Of a stretch of DNA of 64,000 nucleotides, positions 51,467-63,850 are shown in pieces (within the stretch, counting starts at the first letter, position 1; every line of letters starts with the position of its first letter). The notes below the pieces were generated by a model. It was given only the letters and a program-made list of their open reading frames with translations, ran no database searches and was not told the DNA's origin. The position numbers were made by a program, and so were the translations under genes. The DNA is taken from contig NC_090319.1 in NCBI RefSeq assembly GCF_040869045.1, forward strand, positions 225,284,490-225,348,489, in the 5' to 3' direction. This stretch comes from Eurosta solidaginis. Its lineage: Eukaryota > Arthropoda > Insecta > Diptera > Tephritidae.

Positions 51467-51782
51467 ATAACAGAATAAAAACATTAAGAGAAGCTGAAAA
51501 ATGAAAAATTAAACGAAAAACGTGACCTCTAAGTGTGCGCGCACAAAAGCGCATTATAAAAATTATTTTTCTTCAGTAGCAAATGTGTTTTTTCACAAGA
51601 AATTTTCTATTTTTTTCTTATCTCAAAGTGAAAATAAACGACGAAACAGTTACAGCGAGTATTCAAGAGCGAGTAATTTATAGAAAGTTCCAAAAAGAAT
51701 GCAAAGTTCATAGACGGTAGAAAACAAAATACGGTGAAAGCAAAACAAATCGAAATTAAATGAATTTTAGACGAAAATTTTA

Positions 51783-53343
<1,561 letters not shown>

Positions 53344-53529
53344 ATACTCCATACTTGTGATTGTATATTGTCTACGCTTAAGGCCTTTGTATACAAATAC
53401 AATTCCGTAGATATACTTTAGACAATATTGGATTTGTAATTACCTTTCAATATACTTACATATGTGGGTAAAAACATTTGTATAAAAAGGGAAGTTTTGC
53501 TGCAAAGCCTCTATCATAAACACCACACC

Positions 53530-53772
53530 GTGGGTCGATGGTGGATGCATAAATAAATCGGGACATATATTTGTGACAGACCGACGCAATGACAATGTGC
53601 AGGCCTTTGCTGCTGATGGACGTGTCTTACACAGATTTGGAGGGAAGGGAACTGCTGATGGTGAATATGTCCCCTTCCCGATTTGGTGGCGCTGTGTGCT
53701 AAGTATAGAGTACGTTGGTTTTTGGGGTGGAAGCATATCCTTTGGCACACATGGCAAAACGGGCTACGGTTG
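53530..53772 (+). pseudogene. NHL-repeat fragment
   Basis: The plus strand reads PWVDGGCINKSGHIFVTDRRNDNVQAFAADG followed by RVLHRFGGKGTADGEY, a near-complete NHL repeat as in TRIM-NHL proteins (RNA-binding beta-propeller blades). The following HGKTGYG hints at a second blade with sequence lost between. No start and no flanking domains are visible. Which NHL protein it came from is not clear. Confidence 0.5.
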
Positions 53773-54021
53773 ATCTCATTATGGTGAGCATGGAAAATTC
53801 TTTAGCTACTATTGCTTATCCCATATAAACCCTTTGATTTTAGTGTTGTTCCTAACTGCTAGACTATCATGCACCCTATGCTTTCGTTGTCCAATGTGGC
53901 GCTGCTGTGATTGTAGGGCATTCACTCCATGGAGCAAGTCGCACTCCGGTGGATTTGGCGGTTGCATTGGATTTGGGATACGTATTTGGTAAGTGGTTTT
54001 ACATTTCATATTCAGCCCAAT
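53773..54021. other. No gene seen
   Basis: Unique-looking sequence between the NHL fragment and the MITE. A donor-like TTTGGTAAGTGG near 53990 was noted, but no exon can be assigned. Confidence 0.3.
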
Positions 54022-54775
54022 TCTGAACAAAAATTCCTTGCGAGTTTTTTCCTTTCTCCCATTCCTCGTATTCTGAACAATGTTCGAAAAGGCGGAGACC
54101 GGTTATGGGAGAAAAGTAGGTATTATGAATGTGAGGGAGAGGGAGATTTCTTTGCCATTTCATAGTTTTTTTCCACTTGTTAAATTAAAGGGAATGAATC
54201 AAAATACTTAAAGGAAATTGGTTCCTTTAAGAAAGAACACTTATTTGTACAAATTTGTGCTAAAGTATGTATGTACATTCTACCACAATATTCTCTATTT
54301 TAAGTAGAAAAGTATATCATAAGCAACGTAAGAGCTCTTGGTGTATTTGATGCAGCCATCCAGAAATTCCGCAGGGATTTTTAAGAAGGCTTGAATAGAT
54401 TTCGGCATATGGCGAAAGGCGAACTCAACTCGACTAGGCCCCAGAAAATTGCTTTGCTGAACGAAAGCATGCAACCCCAGCGGATTTGTGTTATCCCGCT
54501 GCCTTCTTCTTATGCTCCTCTGTTGATGTTGCTGTGGCACAAATTCATTACTCATTTCAGCGAATAACACATGAAATGCAATACTGTGCATTGTTTATAT
54601 TTTATTTCTTAGTTTCAAACAAATTTGCAAAAATAATTAAACTTTTCAATTTTTTAAACGAAATAAGAAATGCGCAACGAAATTTCAATTCACAAAACAG
54701 CTGACGTCGAAAATTCGAAATTCCTATTCCCCAATTATTCTTCTCCCTAGGAGAAAAGAATTGGAGGAATTTTTC
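54022..54775 (-). mobile_element. PIF/Harbinger-like remnant with degenerate inverted ends
   Basis: ATTCCTTGCGAGTTTTTTCC near 54022 and the reverse complement of GAGAAAAGAATTGGAGGAATTTTTCCGCGG near 54745-54775 are imperfect inverted repeats. Inside, the minus strand has MSNEFVPQQHQQRSIRRRQRDNTNPLGL (54470-54555), similar to the N terminus of Harbinger-type nuclease transposases (R-R-x-R-D-x-x-N-P). The catalytic part is missing. Identification is tentative. Confidence 0.35.
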
Positions 54776-55374
54776 CGCGGGAATAAAAAATCCGCGAGAA
54801 CAATATTCCGCGAGAATATTTAGAATTTGTCTGATCGTATCTCTTCTTTCGCATATTTAACAGCATAAACATGCTCGGCTGTTTTTTTAAACACCTACTT
54901 TTATGGATTTATGGGTTTTACTACTTTTCTGTGCGTTTTTACTGTCCAAGGCGGTTGCGCAATTTACACCATTTTGACGTTGCTCAATTATGTTGTGTGG
55001 CGATGATATGTAAAGATTATCTTTATGTTCACGACGCATTTTAAGCGTGACCAGGCGGCGTAAGCCAACAGATTTAAGTGGGCAGCGTACATATGCATGT
55101 ATGGATGGACTTAATTAGAATTTCTAACCCTATAAGGAATTTAACTCTGCTAATATCTGGGGCAGATGAGTTTTCTCATCAGCGGTAGGCTTGCGATGTG
55201 CCTCGTTGCGCGGCAACGAGTGCAGCTGTGTTCTGTGGCAGATCGGTTCGCCCTTCTGCGGTAGGCTTTTCTGTTGTCCTCGCTCGGGGTGAGTGAGTGA
55301 ATTGGGGTTTGATTTTGGGTCTCGATAGGAAGGTGGAATTCGGAAGGGAGTGAGGGAGAGGAACGGAGGAATGG
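54776..55374. other. Possible 3' LTR region of the BEL/Pao element, not resolved
   Basis: Follows the end of the BEL/Pao frame on the minus strand. Repeats of GCAGATG/CGGTAGGCTT (about 55160-55270) are present, but no TG...CA border or match to the region upstream of gag (60600-61300) could be found. No gene is supported. Confidence 0.35.
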
Positions 55375-55800
55375 TTAAGAGGAGTTATTGGCCCTCTCGC
55401 AATCCATCTCCTCCGTTGGAAGAAGGATCATTTTGACCAAAGGTCGTCTGACTTGACCCTTCTCTGTTATGAGGTCGACTACGCGAACTCGGTTATCTTC
55501 GCCGGGGTGTACGTTGAAGACTCTACCTAGCCTCCACTCGTTGGGAGATAAGTTGTCCTCTTTGAGGACAGCGAGATCTCCCACTTTTATATTTTTTTTG
55601 GGATGCTTCCACTTCACTCGTTTTTGAAGTTCGGATAGATATTCCACCTTCCATCGTTTGCAGAAAGTGTGATGGAGGGCTTTGAGCTTCTGCCATCTGT
55701 TTATTATGGAGGCCGGACTTTCGGTCACATCCGGTTCTGGCGGCGCCAGAAGATGGCTGCCTGTTAGGAAATGTCCTGGAGTTAGGGGTTCCAGGTCCGT
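55375..55800 (-). pseudogene. BEL/Pao C-terminal DUF5641-like domain
   Basis: In the last frame: LTPGHFLTGSHLLAPPEP, RWQKLKALHHTFCKRWKVEYLSEL, KNIKVGDLAVLKEDNLSPNEWRLGRV and RVRVVDLITEKGQVRRP(L)VKMILLP. This SH3-like tail is the usual end of BEL/Pao integrases. The stop is at 55375-55377. Confidence 0.75.
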
Positions 55801-57101
55801 TGGTCATTCGACTCCGGACTGAGAGGGCGCGAGTTGAGGCACGCCTCAATCCGGCACAAAAGTGTTTGGAACTCCTCCATAGTATATTTGTGGGGAGAAG
55901 CGATCTTTTTCAAGTGGCTTTTGAAGCTCTTCACTCCCGCTTTCCACAAGCCGCCCATATGTGGAGCGCCAGCGGGAATAAAATGCCAAGTTAATGCTTG
56001 ATGTCTATACTTGGAGACTGTTTTGTCTCGGCTTTCTGCCAGGAAGGCTTTGAATTCCGATCGTAGAGATCTGGAAGCTCCGACAAAGTTCGTACCATTG
56101 TCGGAGTAGATGTTCTTCGGACATCCTCTTCTCGCGATAAAACGCGAAAAGGCCGCGAGGAAGCCTGGGGTACTAAGGTCACTAGTGGCTTCTAAGTGGA
56201 TGGCCTTAGTGGAAAAACAGACGAAAAGGCATACGTAGCCTTTTGACAGTCGACATCCCCTACCGCGGTAGCTTTTGATGTCGAAAGGCCCTGCAAAGTC
56301 TACCCCGGTATTGGTGAACGCGCGGGTAAAAGTAGTCCGCTCGCAGGGAAGGGTCCCCATAAGTTGGGACTGTGCCTGCTTTCGGTGAATAATGCATGTT
56401 TTGCAATTGTGGATGATGGCTCTGATCATGGTCTTGACATTCGGTATCCAGTATTGGGTTCGGATGAGACGGAGCATGAGCTGGTTCTCGCCATGAAGGG
56501 AGTCATGATGAGCCATCATAACGGTAAGGCGAGACAGCCTACAATTGTAAGGCAAGATGATCGGATGACGCTCATTGTATGACATATCCTTTGAAGCCCC
56601 TAGACGCCCCCCTGTTCTAATAATATCATCTTTGTCGATATATGGGTTGAGTGACAGTATTTCACTCTTTCGATCGATAGGTTCCCTATTTTTCAATTTT
56701 AAATATTCTGTCCCGTAAAATTGTTTCTGGCAGACTCGTATTAATGCTTGAGTCGTTGCCTTAATCTCCTCGGCTGAGATTATACACGACCTTTCGTGGA
56801 ACATTGCTTTAGTTTTTGGGTGAGTTCGTTTATAAAATCTCCTAACATAGGATAGAACCTTCAAAGCCCTGGGTAAATTTGAAAAACGGTCGAGAATATC
56901 TACATGATCTACCCTTGTCGTGGCATATGTTTGTGCCCTCTTCTCCTCAACGGACGTTTTGTATTCGGTCTCTTGTGCTGGCCAGTGGGAATTGTCTTCT
57001 TGCAGCCAAGAAGGTCCCTGCCACCACAACGAATTGTTGGTCAACTCTGATGCAAGTAGTCCTCTGCTTCCTAGATCCGCTGGATTAGATTCCGAGTCCA
57101 C
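55782..57101 (-). pseudogene. BEL/Pao integrase
   Basis: 439 residues. The linker [10 protein letters not shown] is followed by a long helical region and the zinc-binding HHCC module (AHHDSLHGENQLML... then CKTCIIHR). The integrase core follows with VDFAGPF (first Asp), IYSDNGTNFVG (second Asp) and RIEACLNSRPL (Glu). The frame is intact through the core and shifts near 55790 into the C-terminal domain. Confidence 0.8.
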
Positions 57102-57480
57102 GTGAAGCCAGTCCTTTGCTACCGACCATATCGATGATCTTAGTGATTCGGTGTGCGACGAAGGTTGACCAGGAACAGGGCGGCTTTCTTATCCATGCGA
57201 GTACGATGGTTGAATCCGTCCAGAGGTGAACTTTTGCTGGACCCAGATGAATGTTTCGGAATATTGATTCCATGATTTCTGCAAGCAGCACGGCGCCGCA
57301 GAGTTCTAAAATTGGTAGCGAGATGGTTTTGACTGGCGCTACTCTGGTTTTTTCTAAAAGTAAGTGTATCAAAACCTGATCGTCTCTTTTCACGCGCATG
57401 TATATCGCTGCCGCATATGCTTTCTCGGAGGCGTCACAGAAGCCGTGGATTTCTATGTCGTCTTCCGGTGAAAAATTTAC
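57085..57480 (-). pseudogene. BEL/Pao RNase H-like domain
   Basis: Reads in another frame: [22 protein letters not shown] (catalytic Asp), [15 protein letters not shown] (Glu) and [14 protein letters not shown] (Asp), then [13 protein letters not shown] frameshift near 57105 leads into the integrase frame at [10 protein letters not shown]. Confidence 0.75.
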
Positions 57481-57506
57481 CCACCGCGGTATCCTAATGT
57501 TATCTA

Positions 57507-58709
57507 TTACGCTATATGTTCTAAGGTAGTTGGGGAGACAGGTTCATCCCACCCGGTGCCCTCTAACCAGATGTTCTGCATTAGTATTTTTGCTACTATG
57601 ACCATTGGTGCAAGCCAGCCTAAAGGGTCGAAAAGTTTGGCTATAGCGGATAGGATTGCGCGTTTGGTGATGTTCTCGCCATTCTCTAAAACTCCTGCGG
57701 TGAAGTAAAACATGTCTGAATGCGCGTTCCATCGTATTCCGAGTGCTTTCACCAAGCTAGCCTCTTCAAACGCTAGGAAGTCCTCGCTGAGCAGATCCAT
57801 TTTGGGGATGTCCTGAAGGATTTCCTCACAATTTGATGTCCACTTGCGCAATGGAAAGTCAGCGGAGTGTAATGCTTCGCGAATCTCGTTCCTTGCTTTG
57901 ATAGTTGACGCTATTGTATGCCCTCCAGATAAAACGTCGTCGACATACATACTTTCGCGTAATATACCCGATGCTATTGGGTGGGTATTTTCTACATCAT
58001 CAGCCAATTGTAGAAGTGACCGTATCGCGAGGTAGGGGGCGCAGTTTACACCAAATGTGACAGTCTTTAGTTCGTAAAGACTGATGGGTTCGTTGGGGGA
58101 TGTTCGATGGGCAATTCTTTGAAATTTGGCGTGATTATCGGTCACCCAAATTTGCCTATACATCTTTTCTATGTCACTATTAAAGACAAAGCGATACAGT
58201 CGCCAACGTAAAATTAAAATAGGCAAGTCTGCTTGGAGTACTGGACCTGGGTGGAGTATGTCGTTTAGACTAATGCCATTTGCCGTCGGACTTGACGCGT
58301 TGAATACGACGCGCACCTTGGTAGTGGTACTTTCCGCTTTTACAACGGCGTGGTGGGGCAGGAAATAATTATCGGAATCGTCGGATGGTATATTATTCTT
58401 AATTTTTCTCATATGTCCAAGTGTTTCGTATTCTGACAACACCCGAACATACTCTTTTCCTAAATCTTGGTTTTTCAGTAATCGCCCCTCATTTCTGAAG
58501 AATTGTGAACATGCGCGCTTTAGGGACGGTCCTAATTTAATATTCTTAGGGTAATCCTGCCTGAATGGTAGCGAGACTGTATATCTTCCACTTTCATCAC
58601 GTTTTGTTGTGTCCTTGAATAACTGTTCACAATACCTTTCTTCTTCATTAAGCATTTTATTTTTGGGAACATTTTCTATCTCCCAGAAAGCTTTTAATTG
58701 GTTGTCCAA
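57507..58709 (-). pseudogene. BEL/Pao reverse transcriptase
   Basis: 400 residues in the same frame. The sequence runs from LKAFWEIE, through LPFRQDYP, YFLPHHAVVK, VRVVFNASSPT, NSDIEKMYRQIWV (motif A) and TVTFGVNCAPYLAI (motif B) to MYVDDVLSGG (catalytic YVDD) and LGIRWN, FDPLGWLAP. Length and motif spacing are normal for BEL/Pao. It ends with the stop at 57507, where the frame shifts into RNase H. Confidence 0.8.
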
Positions 58710-58727
58710 TGCAACCTCGTTATAAAA

Positions 58728-59741
58728 TCACATGATGCTCTTCGTTGGACTCGGTGCTTCGATGCGACCGGTTAGTATCCAACCGAACACTGTCTCTTGG
58801 GCCAAAAGTGTATTTAGTACATTCTTTTTCAAACCGCTCAGTATAATTTGGGGATATATGTCTCCTCCAAGTATGAGGTCTACGTCTTCGTTGATGTAGA
58901 ACCTCTTGTCTGCCAACACCAAGTCTGTGAATGCCTGCATAGTCATGGCGTTGATATGGCAGGATGGAAGATTCCCAGTGAGTTTGGCTAGGACTAGAAC
59001 GGGTGTAGTCAGGCTAAAGCAAGCATCCACTGGTGAACGTAATTCAATTTTGGATGCCTCTTTCACCTGAGCTGACACCGCATTTGTGATGCCTGAAACT
59101 TGGGCATGCATTTTCCTCGCTGGCAAATTGATTCTGCGTTTCAGTCTTTCAGTTATAAAGGAACATTCAGACCCTGAATCAATTAATGCCCGCGCGGAGA
59201 AGTCGGTACCATTATGGTGAATGTGTACGCGAGCAGTTCCTAATAGCACAACTGTGCTGGAATTCGTATGACAGGATGTCACATTTTTGTTCCCGTTTGA
59301 ACCTGGTTTTTCTGTTTCCTGTCTCGCTAATGCCTGTCTAGAAGTAGAGGGCCTATTATCGTAGGAGTTTTGGGGCGGGTTGTAGGTGGTGTTTTTCTGC
59401 AGGGTATCCGCATGCAGGAGCGTATGGTGACGAGAGTGGCACGTATTGCAGTTGTAGGAACTGGTGCATCTGGTCACTGTGTGTCCTGGGGATAGACAAT
59501 TCAGACAACCACTTGTAGATTTTATGAATTTAATCCTTTCTGGAGGGGTTAACTCGCAAAAGCGTGAACAGTTTCGTAATCTGTGCTCTGCGGAGTTGCA
59601 CATTTTACACATTGCCTTTGACGTCGGTCTGGATACCTTTGTTTGAAAGGCACCAAGTCTTTTCGTAGGGGGTTCTGTTGATTGTCGCGACGCGTTTGGT
59701 TTTTGCACTTTCGAAGTGGCATGCCCTGTAAAACCAGACAC
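58728..59741 (-). pseudogene. BEL/Pao zinc knuckles and aspartic protease
   Basis: 337 residues in the gag frame. Zinc knuckles CKMCNSAEHRLRNC, CLNCLSPGHTVTRC, CNTCHSRHHTLLH are followed by a DUF1758-like protease with ARALIDSGSECSFI at the active site (Asp-Ser-Gly), and LILGGDIYPQIIL and TVFGWILTG at the end. The apparent start is a GTG in frame after the gag stop, so the piece is not an independent gene. It ends in TGA at 58728-58730. Confidence 0.75.
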
Positions 59742-59753
59742 TGTTTCAAGTGT

Positions 59754-60599
59754 CTAAAACCGATTAGACAGGAATTTATCCATATCCTCCCACTTGGATA
59801 TGTCCATTTTATGGTCTATACTTTGCTCCCATAGAGCCAACGTGCTCTCTGGTAGCTTGGTTGAGCAGAGATAAGTCAGGATTGCATCCCAATTGGAAGT
59901 GTCAATTTTGTGGCATTTGAGGGACGAAATACAATTATTTATATCATTTTGCAGCTTTTTTATTGAACTGCCACACTCACTTTCTACCTTTTTTAAGTTA
60001 AATAAAATTTGTAGTTGTGTGTTAACTAAGATACGTTTGTTTTCGTATCTTTCACACAAGTTTTTCCAGGCCATCTCGAAACCTTCATTTGTGAGGGGGC
60101 ATTTTTTAACGATATCTTTTGCTTCGCCCTGCGTTTTGTTGTTGAGGTGGAATAACTTTTCCACCCCTTTCAAGCTGGAATTGTTTATATAAATTGCCGT
60201 GAAAAGGTCGCGAAAAGTTGGCCAAGACAGATAATCCCCTTTAAAAACTTCCGTGTCGCAAGCAGGGAGGCGAATTTTATGCGCATGAGGTTCTTGCTCA
60301 GGGTTGACGTTCTTTTCATCCTTCTTGTATTTTTCTGCCTCAGCAGATATAGACGCTGAACATCGCACGTAGATTGCGTATGCTGCATTTTGCTTCTTTC
60401 TGATCGCCATAACGTCATCCGCTGACACCTCATCAGATCCCAATAGCGAATCAAACGCAGACTTTACCTTCTTCCACAAGAGCCGCAACTCTTCCTGCTG
60501 TATTGCAAGGGTGTGTTTGCTATGGTCGCTCTCCGGAATAAGGCTGTAATCTTTATCAAACTCTGCGATTGATTCTGCTAAACGGATGTAGGTTTCCAT
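59754..60599 (-). pseudogene. BEL/Pao gag (DUF1759-like)
   Basis: 281 residues from ATG at 60597-60599. A helical N terminus (EELRLLWKKVKSAFDSLL) precedes the DUF1759-like core: IRLPACDTEVFKGDYLSWPTFRDLFTAIY, LHNNKTQGEA-type and FEMAWKNLCERYENKR motifs. Gag forms the particle shell. The frame is closed by TAG right after DKFLSNRF; the same frame continues on the other side, so the stop looks like a point change. Confidence 0.75.
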
Positions 60600-60727
60600 T
60601 GTTTTATTTACGTTTATTAACGAGAAAATTTCCGATTAGAAAAATAGAACTCTTCTGAGTTAATATGCCTGCCCAGCCCTAAATAAAAACTATTGAACTT
60701 CGAGTTTATTATTTATTTTGTTTATTG

Positions 60728-60854
60728 CAGACTTTTTGTCTTGGTAGCGACAACGAAAAGGGTTTATTTTATGGACTTTTTGTCACAGCAGCGACAACAG
60801 AAAAAAGGTTTAATTTACAGACTTTTTGTCTCAGCGGCAACAACAAAAAAGGGG
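60728..60854. repeat. 46-bp tandem repeat, three copies
   Basis: GACTTTTTGTC followed by a CAGCAGCGACAACAGAAA-like stretch and GGTTTA(A)TTT recurs at 60728, 60774 and 60820. The third copy is shortened. It is just upstream of the BEL/Pao gag on its strand. Confidence 0.75.
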
Positions 60855-61309
60855 ACCACTCGCCACCTCCACAAATAATGGGTGTATTTTGGTGAAAGTG
60901 AAAAAAATGCGTGCGATATTGCAAAACAAGCGCCAAAAAAGTGTAAAAAGTGTTTAAAAAGTGAAGTGAGCACCGGATTAATTAATTAAAGTGAACTTAA
61001 TTTCGTGTTTGTGAAGTACAAAAAAAAACAACAAAAACCTATTTAGTATGGCGCGGAAAGTGAGGTTAGGTTGCCCTCTTCCTTGTGTTGTGTCTGGAAA
61101 ACCGTACCACTGGTGGGGGGATAGACCAGATAATCACAAGGACTGAAAATAAAGGCTAACAAACCGAGTGATTTAACCTTTGAAATTAGAAATAAAGTGG
61201 TGCTCACTAAATCACTTCACTGTTTTCACTTTTACTTTCAATTTTTCGCGCACTTCACGGGGTTTTTTTTTCTTTATTTTGCAAAAAAAAAACAACACTC
61301 AAAAAAAAA

Positions 61310-61446
61310 GTGGCAAGAAATATAAACTTACTTCTCTTTGTGCTGTGGCTTGTGGCTCCGGTGGCTCTGCTAATATGTGTGGCAAGAAATATAAACTTAC
61401 TTCTCTTTGTGCTGTGGCTCCGGTGGCTCTGCTAATATGTGTTGTG
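61310..61446. repeat. 69-bp tandem repeat, two copies
   Basis: GTGGCAAGAAATATAAACTTAC...GGCTCTGCTAATATGT is present at 61310 and 61379 with a seven-base difference; shorter echoes (GTGGCAAA, GCTGTGGCTC, GTAGGCAAAAT) continue to about 61590. Confidence 0.75.
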
Positions 61447-61801
61447 GCAAACAAATTTTTTGTAGGCAAAATGTGCTGTGGCTCTGGTATTTGTCTAATA
61501 TAAAAGCTCCAACTTTTTCCTTGTCAGCAATTGGTGGCAAATAAATTTTTATTAGGCAAAATCCTTCGGCAAATTGTCTAGTAGGCAAAATTGTGCTGCG
61601 TTGTGGACTGTAATTTGTAGGTGCTTTTAGTTCCTTTTTCGGGGAGTAATGACTTTTTTATGAAAAAGCCAATATTTCGTTTATTTATTTATATAATTCA
61701 ATGAAACATATTTATTTTGTTATAAACAGATATTTTTTAATATATAAAAGTAAAAATCTTATAAAGTTTAACTTTTGGATCTCTCAAATGGGTGAAGTTC
61801 T

Positions 61802-63850
61802 CTACTGTCTTTTTGATGCGTTGTGATTTGCTGTTGACGTTGTTGGAATATTGTCCTCGTCTTCACCAATATCTGAGTCCGTATCAGCATCGGCATTGTA
61901 TTTTTCGAAGTAACACTTTTCGCAAGTCCTTAAATAGTGTTTGGTGCAGGTCGGAGTAAGACAATGGTCGCAAACTGCCGTTGTTTTGTTGTCGACTTTA
62001 GCAGTTCTGCAGGTTCCACACCGTCGTTTCAAAGTGTTTACCTGGGAAAGGAAAATAATGAAATTATTTTGATATTATATAAGCTAGGAAAACTTACCTG
62101 TACTGTTGGACGCGATCTCGATACTGAAGGAACTATTTTAAAATCTATCAAATCCTTTGCAATTTTAGTTGCAGAATTAATTTTTGTTTTGCATCGATCG
62201 GGCAATTGTTTCTGTGCTAGCTCCATTGCCAAGTCTTTCAAAAATATTTTGCGCTTTTCAGACTTATGGATGTTCCATGTAGGGTTACTATGCTCAAAAA
62301 GCCTGAGTGCAGCAACGTCCAGCATATTATAAAATAATGCCATGGGCCAGCGGTTTGTTTTTCTTTTGCCTGTGAATCTGCGTAGCATTTTGTCAAAAGT
62401 ATCGACTCCTCCTTTATGCTCATTATAGTCATGTATGACTTGTGGATTTTTTTTTCACGGGACTCACTTCTTCACTGGCATGTGCTGTTGAAAGTAGTAG
62501 GACGTTTTTCTTTGAATGTGATGTAAAACTTACCAATTGTATTGAATTTGAAAAGCAAAACACTGATTCAAATATACCCCTTTTTTTTTGCTTCTTCAGA
62601 AGATGTAAAAATCTTTGGCAATTGGGGCTTATTTCCTCTTATTGTGCCCACCAAGGTCGTATCCCGTGCAAGCAATTCCTCTGCCAAGTCGTTGCTTGTG
62701 AAACAGTTGTCCATCGTGATATTTACACCCTTATCCAAATAGCGATTACTGAGTCGCATTACGAGACTGCGCGCGATGCTAGTAGACCTCTGTTCATTAG
62801 GCTGTGAACCCAAATATACCTCACCTGAAACGGGATAATTGGTTTTTGCGTCAACAAGCCAAAATATTTTTATGCCATATTTTCTAGGCTTAGATGGAAT
62901 ATATTGGCGGAAACTGCATCGGTTTCTTGTTGAAGGTAACTGCTCATCAATTGTCAATTCTTTACATTGAATGTAGGGCGTCGTCAAATTCTCCACGAAT
63001 AATGTCCATACATGACGAATAGGTGCCAACTTATCGCGCCGTAATCTCTCAGCGCGAGTCCTGGAATCGTCAAAGCGGCACAATTGCTCGAATCGATACA
63101 ATGACATCACTGCTCTATAAAAGGGCATGTTCATTTTGTGAAAAAGATCCTTGGATTGAACTAAGTTTGCTTTTCAGCACCGGCGTATAAAATTATTGTA
63201 ATAAAATCATATATTTCATCAACATTCGTGTCCTGCCAATATCTTAATTTTTTTGGAACTGCTTGACGCATATTGGCTTCAATTACTCTTTTAGTTTTCC
63301 TATTCGTATCAAGAGCAATACCTTCAACAAGAGACACTGGGAAAACACGTATGAATGCGTCTCTTTTTAACTCAAATCTTTCCGGGCATATGGACGTTGA
63401 TTGTCTGCGCATTTCCAATGCCAGTTCTGTTGGCCGTTCTTCAGTTTGACTAGGCATTGACCACCATACAGTTCGGTCGTTCCTTCCTTGGCCACAATAT
63501 TTTTCTCCACGGTTTCTCCCAATAGCTGAACTTGAAAAAGATACGTTTTCAGCGGAATCCATATCTAGCGGTGCTTCATCGTGGTCATATTCTTCAAAAC
63601 GTGGGTCTGGAATGGGCGGTGCATTTTCGTCTCCAAAGTCATACTGGTCGCTGGGTATTGGTTCATCATCGCCTTCAAATATAGGGTCGTTTCCACCATC
63701 ATCATCATCGTTTTCGTGCTCATTGAAATAATTTGCAAGATTTTTCTCTTCTTCTTCAGTCAATTCACGGCGTAGGTTTGCCAAATAAACTGCTAATTGC
63801 TCACTAATTTCAAACAAAATTTTTATAAAATATGTAATCAAACTGTTCAC
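61802..63850 (-). pseudogene. piggyBac-like transposase gene with an intron, frames broken
   Basis: Pieces in order on the minus strand: an acidic N terminus and first core part (63850-63161: RFELKRDAFIRVFP), the catalytic core (63134-62568: RDKLAPIRHVW, LTIDEQLPSTRNRCSFRQYIPSKPRKYGIK with the first Asp, NITMDNCFTS with the second), then HDYNEHKGGVDTFDKMLRRFTGKRKT with the third Asp (about 62440-62370), NRWPMALFYNMLDVAA, and a cysteine-rich C-terminal cross-brace (CGTC, CDHC, CTKH, CEKC; 62032-61802). CAG|GTAAGT at 62097 and CCCAG|G at 62042 border a 56-bp intron that joins the last two exons in frame. Frameshifts occur near 63150, 62580 and 62450; the last two sit at T runs. The first codon of the N-terminal frame is not ATG, so the start is unknown. 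Inverted ends were not found. Confidence 0.8.
62042..62097 (-). other. 56-bp intron in the piggyBac-like gene
   Basis: The donor CAG|GTAAGT and acceptor TTTCCTTTCCCAG|G are close to consensus. Without removal the frame runs to a stop at 62038; with removal PTVQ joins VNTLKRRCGTC and restores the C-terminal zinc module. Confidence 0.7.

Larger units (their letters stand above)
55375..60599 (-). mobile_element. BEL/Pao LTR retrotransposon, coding region nearly complete
   Basis: On the minus strand gag (60599-59754), zinc-knuckle protease (59741-58728), reverse transcriptase (58709-57507), RNase H (57480-57100), integrase (57101-55782) and the C-terminal DUF5641-like domain (55800-55375) follow in family order. 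Gag, protease and RT share one frame and are separated only by two stops (TAG 59754-59756, TGA 58728-58730); three frameshifts follow (near 57525, 57105 and 55790). LTRs could not be identified. There is no env. Confidence 0.85.
60600..61801. other. BEL/Pao leader or LTR region and intergenic sequence, no gene
   Basis: Presumably includes the 5' leader/LTR of the BEL/Pao element on the minus strand, but the borders are not clear. Two tandem repeats stand out and are listed separately. The last 150 bases are the AT-rich 3' region of the piggyBac-like gene with AATAAA-type strings on the minus strand. Confidence 0.4.

Noticed and set aside
54776..55374. A 3' LTR for the BEL/Pao element
   Set aside because: No TG...CA border, purine tract or matching 5' copy could be found, so it is described only as unresolved.
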